The notes: a model not told the origin generated them from the letters alone. A stretch of 64,000 nucleotides of DNA from Eremococcus coleocola DSM 15696 (GCF_000428865.1 NZ_AUAT01000002.1:60468-124467), one strand, 5' to 3'; counted from the stretch's first letter, positions 36,319-46,196 are shown. Program-made: numbers and translations.

Positions 36319-37335
36319 TTACGCTTCATAACCCTCAGGGTTTTGTGACTGCCAATGCCAAGAATCACGACACATATCCACAATATTTTTTTCAGCCTGC
36401 CAGCCTAACTGATCATTAGCACGACTAGGATCGGCAAAACAGGTTGCAATATCCCCCGGACGACGGGCTACAATTTTATATGGGATTTCAATCTGGTTGG
36501 CTTCTTCAAAGGCCTTGACTAAGTCTAAGACGCTGACACCCTGTCCAGTTCCTAAGTTAAAGACCCCACTTTTTTGATTACGTGCAAGCCATTCTAGGGC
36601 TTTAACATGACCCTTAGCCAAATCTACCACATGAATATAATCACGAACCCCAGTACCATCTGCAGTATCATAATCATCCCCAAAGACTGATAAATAGTCC
36701 CGTTTGCCAATAGCTACTTGGGTAATATATGGCATCAAGTTATTTGGAATTCCTTGCGGATCCTCACCAATTAGGCCAGATTCATGAGCTCCAATCGGAT
36801 TAAAATACCGTAGCCGAATGGAATGAAATTCTGGTTGGGAAATTTCTAGATCTTGAACCAGTTGTTCATTCACAATTTTAGAGTAGCCATAGGGATTAGT
36901 GGCCTGATAGGTAGGCATATCTTCTTTTAATGGAGAGGGGTTATTTAAACCATAAACAGTTGCTGATGAAGAATAAATAAAGTGGTTTACTTTAAATTCC
37001 TGCATAACTTCTAAGAGCGAAACCGAACCTTCTATATTATTATGGTAGTATTTTAAGGGTTGTGCCACTGACTCACCTACGGCCTTAAAGGCAGCAAAAT
37101 GAATGACTGCTTCAATCTGGTGTGTCTTAAAAACACTACGTAAGAATTCTTTATCTAAAATACTCCCTTGATAAAATTCAAAGTCTTTGCCAGAAATTTG
37201 GCGAATTCGATCTAAGACTAAAGGTTTTGAATTTGAAAAATCATCTACAATGACCACATCATAATTAGTTGCTAACAGTTCGATTACTGTGTGACTTCCA
37301 ATATAGCCAGCCCCACCCGTTACTAAAATAGACAT
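36319..37335 (-). CDS. galE: UDP-glucose 4-epimerase
   Basis: Interconverts UDP-Glc and UDP-Gal (often also the HexNAc forms). 338 residues, the family length. NAD-binding GGAGYIGSH (residues 7-15), the Ser-Tyr-Lys triad in YSSSATVYG and YGYSKIVNEQ (about 121-160), and RYFNPIGAHESG, GDDYDTADGTGVRDYIHV. AAGGAG seven bases before the ATG. First gene of an operon with two LCP-type genes, so it probably feeds wall polysaccharide synthesis rather than galactose catabolism. An extended -10 promoter lies 51 bases upstream. Confidence 0.95.
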   Translation of the reverse strand: MSILVTGGAGYIGSHTVIELLATNYDVVIVDDFSNSKPLVLDRIRQISGKDFEFYQGSILDKEFLRSVFKTHQIEAVIHFAAFKAVGESVAQPLKYYHNNIEGSVSLLEVMQEFKVNHFIYSSSATVYGLNNPSPLKEDMPTYQATNPYGYSKIVNEQLVQDLEISQPEFHSIRLRYFNPIGAHESGLIGEDPQGIPNNLMPYITQVAIGKRDYLSVFGDDYDTADGTGVRDYIHVVDLAKGHVKALEWLARNQKSGVFNLGTGQGVSVLDLVKAFEEANQIEIPYKIVARRPGDIATCFADPSRANDQLGWQAEKNIVDMCRDSWHWQSQNPEGYEA

Positions 37336-37385
37336 TAAACCACTCCTTAAACTAATTTTATCGGTCTGCTCAATTCGTAATTTAG

Positions 37386-37394
37386 ATTATACCA
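37386..37394 (-). promoter_or_regulatory. Extended -10 promoter of the galE operon
   Basis: TGGTATAAT on the minus strand: a perfect -10 with the TGn extension. No good -35 at the usual distance. Confidence 0.5.
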
Positions 37395-37498
37395 TACAAA
37401 ACCCCTAATTATTACTGAGGAAATACTAAGTTTTTGTGACTTTTTGTAAGCTATTCTCTCATAAAATAAGACAAGATTAGGCTATCCCTCCCATTTTC

Positions 37499-37507
37499 TG
37501 ATATAAT
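37499..37507 (+). promoter_or_regulatory. Extended -10 promoter of the flavodoxin operon
   Basis: TGATATAAT, 40 bases before the flavodoxin start, with no good -35 at 17 bases. Confidence 0.55.
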
Positions 37508-37546
37508 TGTTACTGATTACAAACAAAAGACAAAGGAGATTGTATA

Positions 37547-37996
37547 ATGCATAAAGCACTTATCATTTATTCTTCCCTCACTGGTAATACAGCCCAAATA
37601 GCCGATATCTTGGCCGATGAATTAGAAGACCGTCAAATTGATGTCAGCATCTTGGATGCCATGGAAGCAGATCCTGTGGATTTACTTGAATATGATATCA
37701 TTTGTATTGGTTCTTACACTTTTGGAAATGATGCCGAAATCCCTGATGAAATGCTAGATTATTATGAAGAAATAGCAACCATGGATTTAAGTGGCAAACC
37801 ATTTGGTGTCTTTGGTTCTGGCGATGATTATTATCCTAAATTTGCCACAGTAGTTGATGATTTTGAAGCACAATTAATTAAATCAGGTGCCATCAAGGTT
37901 GCACCTGGGGTAAAAACCAATATCGCACCTGACACTGAAGAAGAACTTGAAGCTATTCAAACTCTAGCACAAGCTTTAGCTGATTATTTTAAATAG
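37547..37996 (+). CDS. Flavodoxin
   Basis: 149-residue FMN electron carrier. The phosphate-binding loop SSLTGNTAQIADIL (about 9-22) and the two FMN-flanking loops CIGSYTFGND (about 58) and GSGDDYYPKF (about 91) are typical of short-chain flavodoxins. AAGGAG precedes the ATG. First gene of a plus-strand operon with an aminopeptidase, a small membrane protein and a glycosyltransferase; no obvious functional link. Confidence 0.93.
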   Translation: MHKALIIYSSLTGNTAQIADILADELEDRQIDVSILDAMEADPVDLLEYDIICIGSYTFGNDAEIPDEMLDYYEEIATMDLSGKPFGVFGSGDDYYPKFATVVDDFEAQLIKSGAIKVAPGVKTNIAPDTEEELEAIQTLAQALADYFK

Positions 37997-38010
37997 AAAG
38001 TGTGTGTCTA

Positions 38011-39249
38011 ATGACTTTACAAAACTTTGATCAATTACTCAAAAAATATGCTGATTTATTAATTTACAAAGGAATTAATGTGACTGAAGGTGACTATGTT
38101 AATATCCAGACCGATGTTAACTCAATTGAGCTTACCCGCTTACTTGTAGCGGCTGCTTATGAAGCGGGCGCTGCGGATGTCCATATTCAATGGTCCGATG
38201 ATCAAATTGCTCGTTTAAATTATCAAAACCAAACCATTGACCAGCTTAAAGAAGTCCCTGATTATGTCGTTGCAGAGTCTGATTACTATATTGAAAAACG
38301 AGCTAAACGCTTAGCTATTCGGTCAACCGACCCTAATAATTTCAAAGGCATCGATGCTGATAAAATCGCGGCAGCCAACAAAGCTAAGTCCATAGCCATG
38401 CACAAGATGCGCCTAGCGACCCAAGCTAATGTCGTATCTTGGACCGTAGCAGCGGCAGCCGGACAAGCCTGGGCCCAACTAGTTTTTCCGGATAAATCAC
38501 CAGAAGATGCTTTAGATGCCTTATGGGATCAAATATTTAAGACAACTCGGGTTTATGAAGAAGATCCAATCAAGGCTTGGGATGACCATGAAGCCAAGCT
38601 CCAAGAAAAAGCAAAATACTTAAATGACCAACAATTTGACCAACTCCATTATACTGGTCCAGGTACAGACTTCACGGTCGGTATGCCCAAAAATCATGTT
38701 TGGGAATCTGCCGGCAGTCATAATGAAGCCGGCCAAATCTTTATTGCTAACATGCCAACCGAAGAAGTTTTTACGGCACCAGATTCATTCCGAGCCCAAG
38801 GTTATGTTTCTGCCTCTAAACCACTTTCCTATGGGGGGGTTGTCATTGATGGCATGAAATTTTATTTTGAAGATGGTAAAGTTACTAAGGTTGAAGCCAG
38901 TCAAGGCCAAGCAACTTTAGAAAAATTAGTAGAAGAAAATGATGGGGCCCGTTCCCTCGGTGAAGTTGCCCTAGTTCCCCATAAATCTCCTATTTCTCAA
39001 TCAAATATCATTTTCTTTAATACCTTATTTGATGAAAATGCTTCTAACCATATTGCCCTTGGACAAGCTTATGCTACGTCTATCCAAGATGGCACTAAAA
39101 TGTCCCAAGACCAATTAAAGGCAGCCGGTCTAAACCGGTCGACCGTCCATGTAGACTTCATGATTGGAAATGGTCAAATGGATATTGACGGCATTAAGGC
39201 CGATGGCTCAGTTCACCCAATATTTAGAAATGGTGAGTGGGCGTTTTAA
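38011..39249 (+). CDS. M29 family metallo-aminopeptidase (PepS/AmpS-like)
   Basis: Cytoplasmic peptidase removing N-terminal residues. 412 residues, matching PepS. Likely metal ligands follow the M29 order: Glu in MPTEEVFTAPD (about 250), Glu in LGEVALVPHKS (about 318), His in DENASNHIALGQAY (about 347) and HVDFMIGN (His and Asp, about 380). An ATG at 38011 gives MTLQNFDQLLKKYADL; a GTG three codons earlier is possible, and neither has a strong ribosome site. It starts 14 bases after flavodoxin, implying coupling. Confidence 0.92.
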   Translation: MTLQNFDQLLKKYADLLIYKGINVTEGDYVNIQTDVNSIELTRLLVAAAYEAGAADVHIQWSDDQIARLNYQNQTIDQLKEVPDYVVAESDYYIEKRAKRLAIRSTDPNNFKGIDADKIAAANKAKSIAMHKMRLATQANVVSWTVAAAAGQAWAQLVFPDKSPEDALDALWDQIFKTTRVYEEDPIKAWDDHEAKLQEKAKYLNDQQFDQLHYTGPGTDFTVGMPKNHVWESAGSHNEAGQIFIANMPTEEVFTAPDSFRAQGYVSASKPLSYGGVVIDGMKFYFEDGKVTKVEASQGQATLEKLVEENDGARSLGEVALVPHKSPISQSNIIFFNTLFDENASNHIALGQAYATSIQDGTKMSQDQLKAAGLNRSTVHVDFMIGNGQMDIDGIKADGSVHPIFRNGEWAF

Positions 39250-39272
39250 TCTAACTAAAGGAGGAATTTGCA

Positions 39273-39575
39273 GTGGTTCAACCAAACAATGATAATAAAA
39301 CGACTGCCCTACCCCAACAAATCGAACAAGAAATTCGCCGACAAATGGAAGAAATGGATAAACGACTCGATCGGTCTGGCTGGTTGTATCTTGTCTTAGC
39401 CCTCGTTGCCCTATTTATATTCTTATACTTTTTTATGGAACTCAATCCTAGCTCCGATGAAGCCTATGATAGTTCTTATCAGGCCCTAGTGGAACAAGTC
39501 GATCAACTCGACAATCAAGTGGAAAGTCTTCAAAATCAAGTGGACCAACTCTTAGAAAAACAAGCTGAGGAGTAA
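39273..39575 (+). CDS. Small membrane protein with C-terminal coiled coil
   Basis: 100 residues, not recognised. A charged N-terminal segment (LPQQIEQEIRRQMEEMDKRL) is followed by one membrane helix (about 39-58, GWLYLVLALVALFIFLYFFM) and a coiled coil (about 70-100) with repeated QVDQLDNQVESLQNQVDQL heptads. GTG start with AAGGAGG eight bases upstream. It lies between the aminopeptidase and glycosyltransferase with tight spacing, so it is a real gene. Oligomerising scaffold is possible; no function is assigned. Confidence 0.7.
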   Translation: MVQPNNDNKTTALPQQIEQEIRRQMEEMDKRLDRSGWLYLVLALVALFIFLYFFMELNPSSDEAYDSSYQALVEQVDQLDNQVESLQNQVDQLLEKQAEE

Positions 39576-39580
39576 TTTTA

Positions 39581-40702
39581 ATGCGGATTTTACATATAAA
39601 CTCTTATTTTTCTACTTCTGGCTTATTCAAGCAACTCTATCAGCGCCAAGAAGCCGTCGGATTAGACCTAAATGTGTATGTGCCAATCGCTCATGAATAT
39701 GACATGGAAAAATTAGCAGCCAGTGGTTCCTACACTGATGTCGTCAAAAATTTCCACCAATGGGAACGGGTCATATTTCCGATGAAACACCACCATATCT
39801 TGAAAGATTTAGTGGGGCGGTATAACTTTGAAAACTTTGACTTAGTCCATGCCCACTCCCTCTTTTCTAATGGTTGGCTGGCCTACCAATTAAAACAACG
39901 ATTTGGCCTCCCTTATATGGTGGCAGTCCGATCTGCTGATATAGCCACCTTCTTTGGAAAAATGCCCTGGATGCGGGCTACGGGGATTAGGATTTTACAA
40001 AATGCCGAAAAAATTATTTTCATCTCGCAAAATAATTACAATGAAGTTTTTGAAAAATATATTCCTAAACATAAACTCGATGATATTCAAGCTAAAAGCC
40101 AAGTCTTAGCCAATGGAATTGATGACTTCTGGCACCAGAATGCCCCTAGTCAAGCAAAAGAAGCACCCCACCACCCGCTTCGAATGGTCTCAACCGGTAA
40201 AATAATGAAACGAAAACGCTATGAAAATTTGGTAGCTCGCCTGGATAGTTTCCAAAAAAACCACCAGGAAAAACTGGAACTACATTTAGTTGGACCAGAA
40301 TGGGAAAAAGGCCTCTTAGATAAACTAACAGCCTATCCTTTTGTCCATTATCACCCAGCTATGTCAAAAGAAGAATTAGCTAACTTTTATGCCGATATGG
40401 ATGTCTTTATCTTGCTATCTTATCCAGAAACCTTTGGCTTAGTCTATGCTGAAGCCATGAGTCAAGGATTACCTATCATCTACACTAAGGGACAAGGCTT
40501 TGATTCCTTCTTTTCCAATCATTTAGTTGGCGAATCAGTTGACCCTCATGATCAAGACCAATTAGATCAGGCTATTGGCTACATTCAAGACCATTATACG
40601 ACCATGTCTGCTGCCGCCTTAGCTAATGTCCATTATTTTGATTGGAATAAAATCAACCAAGAATATTTATCAATTTATCGAATGATGCTCGATAAGCAAT
40701 AG
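39581..40702 (+). CDS. Glycosyltransferase family 4 protein
   Basis: 373 residues, GT-B fold. The N-terminal half starts MRILHINSYFSTSGLFKQLYQ; the C-terminal half has RMVSTGKIMKRKRYENL, LHLVGPEW, and ETFGLVYAEAMSQGLPIIYT containing the E-x7-E motif. It differs from the enzyme at 32727-33899. Membrane or lipid-linked sugar acceptors are probable but not shown. GAGGAG precedes the ATG; last gene of the flavodoxin operon, ended by a bidirectional terminator. Confidence 0.87.
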   Translation: MRILHINSYFSTSGLFKQLYQRQEAVGLDLNVYVPIAHEYDMEKLAASGSYTDVVKNFHQWERVIFPMKHHHILKDLVGRYNFENFDLVHAHSLFSNGWLAYQLKQRFGLPYMVAVRSADIATFFGKMPWMRATGIRILQNAEKIIFISQNNYNEVFEKYIPKHKLDDIQAKSQVLANGIDDFWHQNAPSQAKEAPHHPLRMVSTGKIMKRKRYENLVARLDSFQKNHQEKLELHLVGPEWEKGLLDKLTAYPFVHYHPAMSKEELANFYADMDVFILLSYPETFGLVYAEAMSQGLPIIYTKGQGFDSFFSNHLVGESVDPHDQDQLDQAIGYIQDHYTTMSAAALANVHYFDWNKINQEYLSIYRMMLDKQ

Positions 40703-40715
40703 TTAAAAGTTAAAT

Positions 40716-40768
40716 AAAAAAACATTATCCCCCAAGCTTATATAAGCTGTTGGGAGATAATGTTTTTT
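40716..40768 (+). terminator. Bidirectional terminator between glycosyltransferase and map
   Basis: AACATTATC-C-CCCAA...TTGGG-A-GATAATGTT arms (40721-40762) with an inner CTTATATAAG fold, T-run on both strands. Confidence 0.9.
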
Positions 40769-40776
40769 AATTTATT

Positions 40777-41547
40777 CTAGAGGTTAACGGGGTCTAATTT
40801 ATCTTGTGAGGTTAGGAGAACAGGTCCTTCCTTAGTGATAGCTAAAGAATGTTCATATTGGGCACAATAACCCCCATCGCGAGTATAAGCGGTCCAGCCA
40901 TTCGGATCCATTTTCATTTTCCAAGTCCCCATCGTAATCATAGGTTCAATCGTAATAACCATACCCTCTTTAAGCCTTAAACCTTTTCCAGGTACCCCAA
41001 AATGTGGAACAGCGGGAGCTTCATGTATGGTTGGCCCAATGCCATGACCGATAAAGTCACGCACGACCCCATAACCATATGACTCAGCATAAGTTTGGAT
41101 GGCATGGCCAATGTCACCAATTCGATTACCGACTTGGGCTTTTTCAATCCCCTTATACATAGCTTCTTTAGTTACATCCATTAAAGCTTGATGTTGAGGT
41201 GAGATTTGACCCACAGCATAAGTCCAACAAGAGTCTGAAATAGCACCGTCTAGGTCAACACAAAAGTCAACTTTGACAATATCCCCTTCTTTTAAGACCC
41301 GATTACTTGGAAAACCATGACAAATCTCTTCATTAACAGAAGTACACGTCGCAAATTCATAGCCTTCGAAGCCAATTTGAGCGGCTACAGCACCATGTTT
41401 TTCAATCCGTTTTTGGACAAATTGGTCAATTTCATGGGTCGTCACACCTGGCTTTACAAAATCTCTCAGAGCCACATGGATACCTGCCAATAATTTGCCT
41501 GATTCATGCATTTGTTGAATTTCACGTGTTGATTTTAAGGTTAACAT
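40777..41547 (-). CDS. map: Methionine aminopeptidase, type I
   Basis: Removes the initiator methionine from new proteins. 256 residues. The five metal ligands lie in VDFCVDLDGAISDSCWTYAV (two Asp), HGIGPTIHEAP (His), TIEPMI (Glu) and QYEHSLAIT (Glu), with the substrate His in CHGFPSN. The ATG at 41547 has AAAGGA eight bases upstream; an 18-codon N-terminal extension in the same frame reads through the end of the upstream thioesterase gene and is rejected. The C-terminus is slightly longer than the shortest type I enzymes. Confidence 0.95.
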   Translation of the reverse strand: MLTLKSTREIQQMHESGKLLAGIHVALRDFVKPGVTTHEIDQFVQKRIEKHGAVAAQIGFEGYEFATCTSVNEEICHGFPSNRVLKEGDIVKVDFCVDLDGAISDSCWTYAVGQISPQHQALMDVTKEAMYKGIEKAQVGNRIGDIGHAIQTYAESYGYGVVRDFIGHGIGPTIHEAPAVPHFGVPGKGLRLKEGMVITIEPMITMGTWKMKMDPNGWTAYTRDGGYCAQYEHSLAITKEGPVLLTSQDKLDPVNL

Positions 41548-41563
41548 ATTACCATCCTTTATT

Positions 41564-42331
41564 TTATTGCCAGCAGAAGCGAATCTGACAGGCTTCTTCA
41601 TTTTTTGTCATATTTTTTATCTTAAATAGATATTGAGGAGAGTCATCAATACTTGTTTTTTTTAAGTCAATCATCACTCGGTGACCGGGTAAAATTTCTT
41701 TGCTATATTTCACATCAATGCGGCTTAATTGTCTATTTTCCTCGATGGGTAAATATTTAAGACACCAACGGAGATAAACCAAATTATTGACATGGGCATT
41801 TTCATCAATATCATCCGTTTGAATATTTACTTCATAAGCCCCTAAGTATTGGTCAAATTCATCTGCTTTAAACCGATAAAATTGACTGCTGATAGTTTGA
41901 TCAACTAAGTCATTATCAGTTAAAAAATCTCTTCTTAGTGGCACCATCTTCCGTTCCTGGAAGTCCAGCGCAACAAATTGCGCATCAATCGTCATAATTT
42001 GACGCCCCGCCTGACTTAATTCAAAATATCGATCAACCATAAAACGATTAACCTTTGTTAAACGAGTAGATATTGAAAGTGGCTGCTCTTTTTGTAAAAG
42101 AGCTTGACCAAAGGAAATCCGATATTGGGTGACCACCCAAACTTGTCCAGGTTGAATAATATAGGCTTGATCTGGGAAGGCTTGACGTAAGGCATGGTCA
42201 TGGTAACCCGAAACTTGTAAGGTCGACTCCATTAAATGAGAAAAATCAACGACACGGCGATTTTTAATTTCTTTAAAAAATGAATCATTTACAACAATAT
42301 TCTCAGTATATACTTTTAAGGATTTTGTCAT
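41564..42331 (-). CDS. Acyl-ACP thioesterase (FatA-like)
   Basis: Releases fatty acids from acyl-carrier protein. 255 residues with two hot-dog domains: the first around VDFSHLMESTLQVSGYHDHALR and VWVVTQYRISF, the second with DIDENAHVNNLVYLRWCL, whose Asn/His residues correspond to the catalytic set of the family. AAAGGGGGG precedes the ATG, and the promoter 42359-42367 lies close upstream. It overlaps nothing and ends 17 bases before map, so the two may be co-transcribed. Confidence 0.88.
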   Translation of the reverse strand: MTKSLKVYTENIVVNDSFFKEIKNRRVVDFSHLMESTLQVSGYHDHALRQAFPDQAYIIQPGQVWVVTQYRISFGQALLQKEQPLSISTRLTKVNRFMVDRYFELSQAGRQIMTIDAQFVALDFQERKMVPLRRDFLTDNDLVDQTISSQFYRFKADEFDQYLGAYEVNIQTDDIDENAHVNNLVYLRWCLKYLPIEENRQLSRIDVKYSKEILPGHRVMIDLKKTSIDDSPQYLFKIKNMTKNEEACQIRFCWQ

Positions 42332-42358
42332 TGAAATCCCCCCTTTACGACAAACCCG

Positions 42359-42367
42359 ATTATAGCA
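42359..42367 (-). promoter_or_regulatory. Extended -10 promoter of the thioesterase-map unit
   Basis: TGCTATAAT on the minus strand, 28 bases before the thioesterase start. A -35 is not obvious. Confidence 0.5.
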
Positions 42368-42483
42368 CTAATATTAAAATAATAAAAGCACCTGAACTGG
42401 GTGGACTCTTAGACAATATATGGTGGCACACAAAAAATAAATTTTTCTTAAGCTGTTATGTCTTGTTGATTAGGAAGGGACAA

Positions 42484-42514
42484 AAAAGAGGGACTGAGCT
42501 AAATGCTCAGTCCC
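42484..42514 (-). terminator. Terminator of the GlsB-like gene
   Basis: GGGACTGAGC-ATTTA-GCTCAGTCCC perfect 10-bp stem, then TCTTTTTT on the minus strand. Confidence 0.9.
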
Positions 42515-42531
42515 CCATTTCTTATATTAAA

Positions 42532-42786
42532 TTATGCTCTACGTTTCAACACAAATGAAACAATAAGGATTAAAATAATTGCTCCGATTAATGATGGAAT
42601 GATAAAGAATCCACCCATTTCAGGTCCAAAACCAGATAATAAATTATTACCAATCCATGAACCTAGGAAACCGGCAACGATATTACCGATAACACCACCA
42701 GGGATATCTCTACCTAAAATTACGCCAGCTAACCAGCCGATGACACCACCGACGATTAATGACCATAACCAACCCATATATATCAA
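42532..42786 (-). CDS. GlsB/YeaQ/YmgE family stress-associated membrane protein
   Basis: 84 residues, three glycine-rich membrane helices with WSLIVGGVIGWLAGVILG and GGVIGNIVAGFLGSWIG, ending KRRA. This is the transglycosylase-associated (GlsB/YeaQ/YmgE) family, whose members are general-stress proteins of unknown mechanism; the name does not imply transglycosylase activity. AAGGAG is upstream, with a promoter at 42810-42839. Monocistronic, with its own terminator. Confidence 0.88.
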   Translation of the reverse strand: MIYMGWLWSLIVGGVIGWLAGVILGRDIPGGVIGNIVAGFLGSWIGNNLLSGFGPEMGGFFIIPSLIGAIILILIVSFVLKRRA

Positions 42787-42809
42787 CTCCTTTTTCTTAG
42801 GGTAATTAA

Positions 42810-42839
42810 ATTATATAACTATTTTACAAAAATTACCAA
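42810..42839 (-). promoter_or_regulatory. Promoter of the GlsB-like gene
   Basis: TTGGTA and TATAAT with an 18-base spacer on the minus strand. Confidence 0.7.
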
Positions 42840-42894
42840 ATATATGCTCACAGCAATATTTTTTCAACTAAACCTCTTACAATTTTTTGAAATT

Positions 42895-44244
42895 TTACCG
42901 CATAGTGACGAATTCTTCTGCACCCGTTGGATGAATGGCAACTACTGAATCAAAATCAGCCTTAGTCGCTTTCATTTTCATAGCCACACCGAAGCCTTGG
43001 ATCATTTCGTCAACCCCTTCGCCAATGGCATGAAGTCCCACGACTGTTTCATCAGGACCTTGACAAACTAATTTAAAATGACAAGCTTCACGGTCCAAAC
43101 CGCCTGAAGCGTACATGGAAAAGAAGCGGTTGGTATAAACCTTTATATTTTCTGTTCCAAATTCTTTCTTAGCTTGGTCTTCGGTTAAACCAATCATTCC
43201 AATCGTTGGATGAGAGAAAACTACCGTTGGGATATTAGTATAGTCCATCGCTCCACTAGGTCCATCATTGAAGAGATATTCAGCTAGGCTCCGGCCTGCT
43301 TTAATCGCAACCGGGGTTAATTGAGGCCGGTGGATGACATCACCCAAGGCAAAGACATTCTCTTCTCCTGTTTGATGATTTTCGTCTACTTCAATGAAAC
43401 CTTTATCATCCAGTTTAATGCTAGTTTGTTCAAGTCCTAAATTTTCTGTATTAGGTCTACGACCAATGGCTTGAATCACCCTATCCACTGTCAGGATTAA
43501 TTTACCATCTTGATAACACTCAATTTGGCCAGATTCATTTTGTTTGTAGGCATCAAAATTAGTATAAGGATGGAGCTCAGGACCATTTTTGGCCATCATT
43601 TCTACCAACTCATCCGTAACCATCTTATCAAAGGTTCTCAATGGACGGTCATGCCGAACTACTAAATGTGTTTCAACACCTAGACCATGCAAGGCTTGAG
43701 AGAGTTCCACCGCAATGTAGCCGGCCCCAACCACAGCAACAGATTTAGGTAGGTCAGTCCATTTGAAGAAATCATCAGAATTATCCAATAGTTCATGACC
43801 CGGCACTTCCAATTCACTTGGGCGACTACCCGTGGCTAAAACAATATACTTAGCCTGATAAGTCTTTTCACCGACTTGAACTTGGCCTTGACCTAAGAGT
43901 TGGGCGTAACCCTCAATATAGTAGACCCTATTTTTTTCAAAATTACGGCCATAAGAAGCTCTTGACCGACCAACATAACCATCCCGTGATTCTAGAAATT
44001 TATGATAATCAAAGCTTACCTTATCGGTATCAAAACCATAGCCCGGTCCAAAGCGGTGAATAGCTTCCGCAACCCGAGAAGCATACCAGGTTAATTTCTT
44101 CGGCACACACCCGCGGTTCACACAAGTCCCAGCTAAAACACCCGCTTCAATAACCGCTACTTTCGCCCCACGTTCAGCTGCTCGATTTGCAGATGCAGAG
44201 CCTCCAGACCCAGAACCAATAATAATTAAATCAAATTCTTCCAT
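42895..44244 (-). CDS. gor: Glutathione-disulfide reductase
   Basis: FAD flavoprotein using NADPH to reduce glutathione disulfide. 449 residues: FAD motif IIGSGSGGSASANRAAERG (about 7), redox-active disulfide GTCVNRGCVPKKLTWYAS (about 39-56), NADPH motif VVGAGYIAVELS (about 168), and the dimer-interface HPTGAEEFV at the C-terminus with the catalytic His. The motif ALGDVIHRPQLTPVAI is typical of the family. A TATAAT lies at 44273-44278 upstream. No gshAB genes appear in the window, so glutathione may be imported or made elsewhere. Confidence 0.93.
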   Translation of the reverse strand: MEEFDLIIIGSGSGGSASANRAAERGAKVAVIEAGVLAGTCVNRGCVPKKLTWYASRVAEAIHRFGPGYGFDTDKVSFDYHKFLESRDGYVGRSRASYGRNFEKNRVYYIEGYAQLLGQGQVQVGEKTYQAKYIVLATGSRPSELEVPGHELLDNSDDFFKWTDLPKSVAVVGAGYIAVELSQALHGLGVETHLVVRHDRPLRTFDKMVTDELVEMMAKNGPELHPYTNFDAYKQNESGQIECYQDGKLILTVDRVIQAIGRRPNTENLGLEQTSIKLDDKGFIEVDENHQTGEENVFALGDVIHRPQLTPVAIKAGRSLAEYLFNDGPSGAMDYTNIPTVVFSHPTIGMIGLTEDQAKKEFGTENIKVYTNRFFSMYASGGLDREACHFKLVCQGPDETVVGLHAIGEGVDEMIQGFGVAMKMKATKADFDSVVAIHPTGAEEFVTMR

Positions 44245-44363
44245 TCAAGCCACACTCCTTTTTCTAAATACAATTATAAAGGATAGGCGTAATTTTAGCT
44301 AAAAGATTGCCTAAAGCCTAAACTAACAAACAATAAAAAGATTCCTATATGAAGCATTGCCCT

Positions 44364-44405
44364 TAAAAAAAGCCAAGCTTTCAGTCCTTCACTAAAAGCT
44401 TAGCT
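44364..44405 (-). terminator. Terminator of fhs
   Basis: AGC-T-AAGCTTT-T-AGT / ACT-G-AAAGCTT-G-GCT hairpin (44371-44405), then seven T on the minus strand. Confidence 0.85.
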
Positions 44406-44431
44406 ATCTTCATCTATCTTATTTAGAAAAA

Positions 44432-46108
44432 TTAGAATAGGCCGACAATATTACCTTCCGCATCAACATCAATCCGTTCAGCTGCAGGTTCCTTAGGTAA
44501 ACCTGGCATGGTCATGATTGAACCGGTTAGGGCCACAATGAAGCCAGCACCGGCGGACACTTTAAGTTCTCGGACGGTGATATCAAAATCTTCGGGTGCT
44601 CCTAATTTATTCGGATCATCTGAGAATGAATATTGAGTCTTGGCCATACAAATTGGTAATTGACCAAAGCCTAGGTCAGCTAATTTCTTCATTTGACGAC
44701 GGGCTGGACCCGTTAATTTAACCCCACGACCGCCATAAACATTTTGCACAATTTTGTTTAATTTTTCTTCAATTGAATCATCGGCTTGATAAGCAAAGTG
44801 GAAATTATTTGGTGCCTCAGTTAATTCAACCACCTTTTCTGCTAAGGTTTTGCCCCCTTGACCACCGTGGGCCCATACATCAGACAAGACCACTTCAACC
44901 TTCCCTTGCCGGCAAGCTTGATCAATCGCATCCAATTCAGCTTGGCTATCGGTTGGGAATTTATTGATAGCAACCACGACCGGTAAGCCATAGGTGTCTT
45001 GCATATTATGGATATGACGTTCTAGGTTAGGGATACCAGCCTTAACTGCTTCAACATTTTCACCATCTAATTGTTTCTTAGAAACTCCCCCATGCATTTT
45101 TAGAGCCCGCACGGTAGCAACTAGGACTACAGCTGCTGGTTTTAAATTTGCTTGACGACATTTAATGTCTAAGAATTTTTCGGCACCAAGGTCACCACCG
45201 AAACCAGCTTCGGTTACAACATAATCAGCATATTTCATGGCTAGCTTAGTCGCGATCACAGAGTTACAACCATGAGCAATATTAGCAAACGGGCCACCAT
45301 GAATTAGAGCTGGCGTATGTTCTAAGGTTTGAACCAAGTTAGGATGGATTGCATCCTTGAGTAAAACGGTCATGGCACCATGGGCCTTCAAATCTTTAGC
45401 CGTCACCGGTTGTCCTTGGTAATTGTAACCAATAATGATCCGACCCAAGCGTTCTTTCAAGTCAACAATATCAGTTGCTAAACAAAGGACCGCCATAATT
45501 TCAGAAGCCACGGTAATATCAAAGCCATCTTCTCGTGGCACACCATTGGCTTTCCCTTGTAAACCATCCACCACATAACGTAACTGACGGTCGTTCATAT
45601 CAACCACCCGTTTCCAAGTAATATTACGCGGATCAATGCCTAAAGCATTACCATGATGCATATGGTTGTCCAACATAGCTGCTAATAAGTTATTAGCAGC
45701 AGAGATGGCATGGAAGTCGCCCGTAAAATGCAAGTTTATGTCTTCCATCGGTACCACTTGGGCATAACCACCCCCGGCAGCGCCCCCCTTAACCCCAAAA
45801 ACAGGCCCTAAAGAAGGTTCCCGTAAAGCAATGACCGTCTTCTTGCCAATTAATGACAATCCATCCGCCAAGCCCACAGAAGTTGTGGTCTTTCCTTCAC
45901 CAGCTGGGGTAGGATTAATCGCTGTTACTAAGATTAATTTTCCATCTGGCGTATTAGCCAAACGTTCCATTGAAGTCATGTCAATTTTTGCTTTGTATTT
46001 TCCATAAGGAATTAAATCTTCATCGCGTACATCTAATTCTTGGGCAATTTCAGTAATGGGTTTCATTTGATTGGCTTGAGCAATCTCAATATCAGTTAAA
46101 AAAGTCAT
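44432..46108 (-). CDS. fhs: Formate-tetrahydrofolate ligase
   Basis: ATP-dependent formation of 10-formyl-THF from formate, feeding purine and initiator formyl-Met synthesis. 558 residues. P-loop [16 protein letters not shown] (about 65), [25 protein letters not shown], and the C-terminal [20 protein letters not shown]. Start at ATG 46108, eight bases after GGGG, rather than the ATG two codons earlier that touches it. Monocistronic: own terminator, and the 315 bases upstream hold an inverted repeat (46197-46261). Confidence 0.96.
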   Translation of the reverse strand: MTFLTDIEIAQANQMKPITEIAQELDVRDEDLIPYGKYKAKIDMTSMERLANTPDGKLILVTAINPTPAGEGKTTTSVGLADGLSLIGKKTVIALREPSLGPVFGVKGGAAGGGYAQVVPMEDINLHFTGDFHAISAANNLLAAMLDNHMHHGNALGIDPRNITWKRVVDMNDRQLRYVVDGLQGKANGVPREDGFDITVASEIMAVLCLATDIVDLKERLGRIIIGYNYQGQPVTAKDLKAHGAMTVLLKDAIHPNLVQTLEHTPALIHGGPFANIAHGCNSVIATKLAMKYADYVVTEAGFGGDLGAEKFLDIKCRQANLKPAAVVLVATVRALKMHGGVSKKQLDGENVEAVKAGIPNLERHIHNMQDTYGLPVVVAINKFPTDSQAELDAIDQACRQGKVEVVLSDVWAHGGQGGKTLAEKVVELTEAPNNFHFAYQADDSIEEKLNKIVQNVYGGRGVKLTGPARRQMKKLADLGFGQLPICMAKTQYSFSDDPNKLGAPEDFDITVRELKVSAGAGFIVALTGSIMTMPGLPKEPAAERIDVDAEGNIVGLF

Positions 46109-46196
46109 AATCATAACCCCTTTTCATAATCTAAATTAATTAACCATAAAATCACAAATAAAATAAAGGCCCCTCTTTCTATGAAGGTAACCGTTG

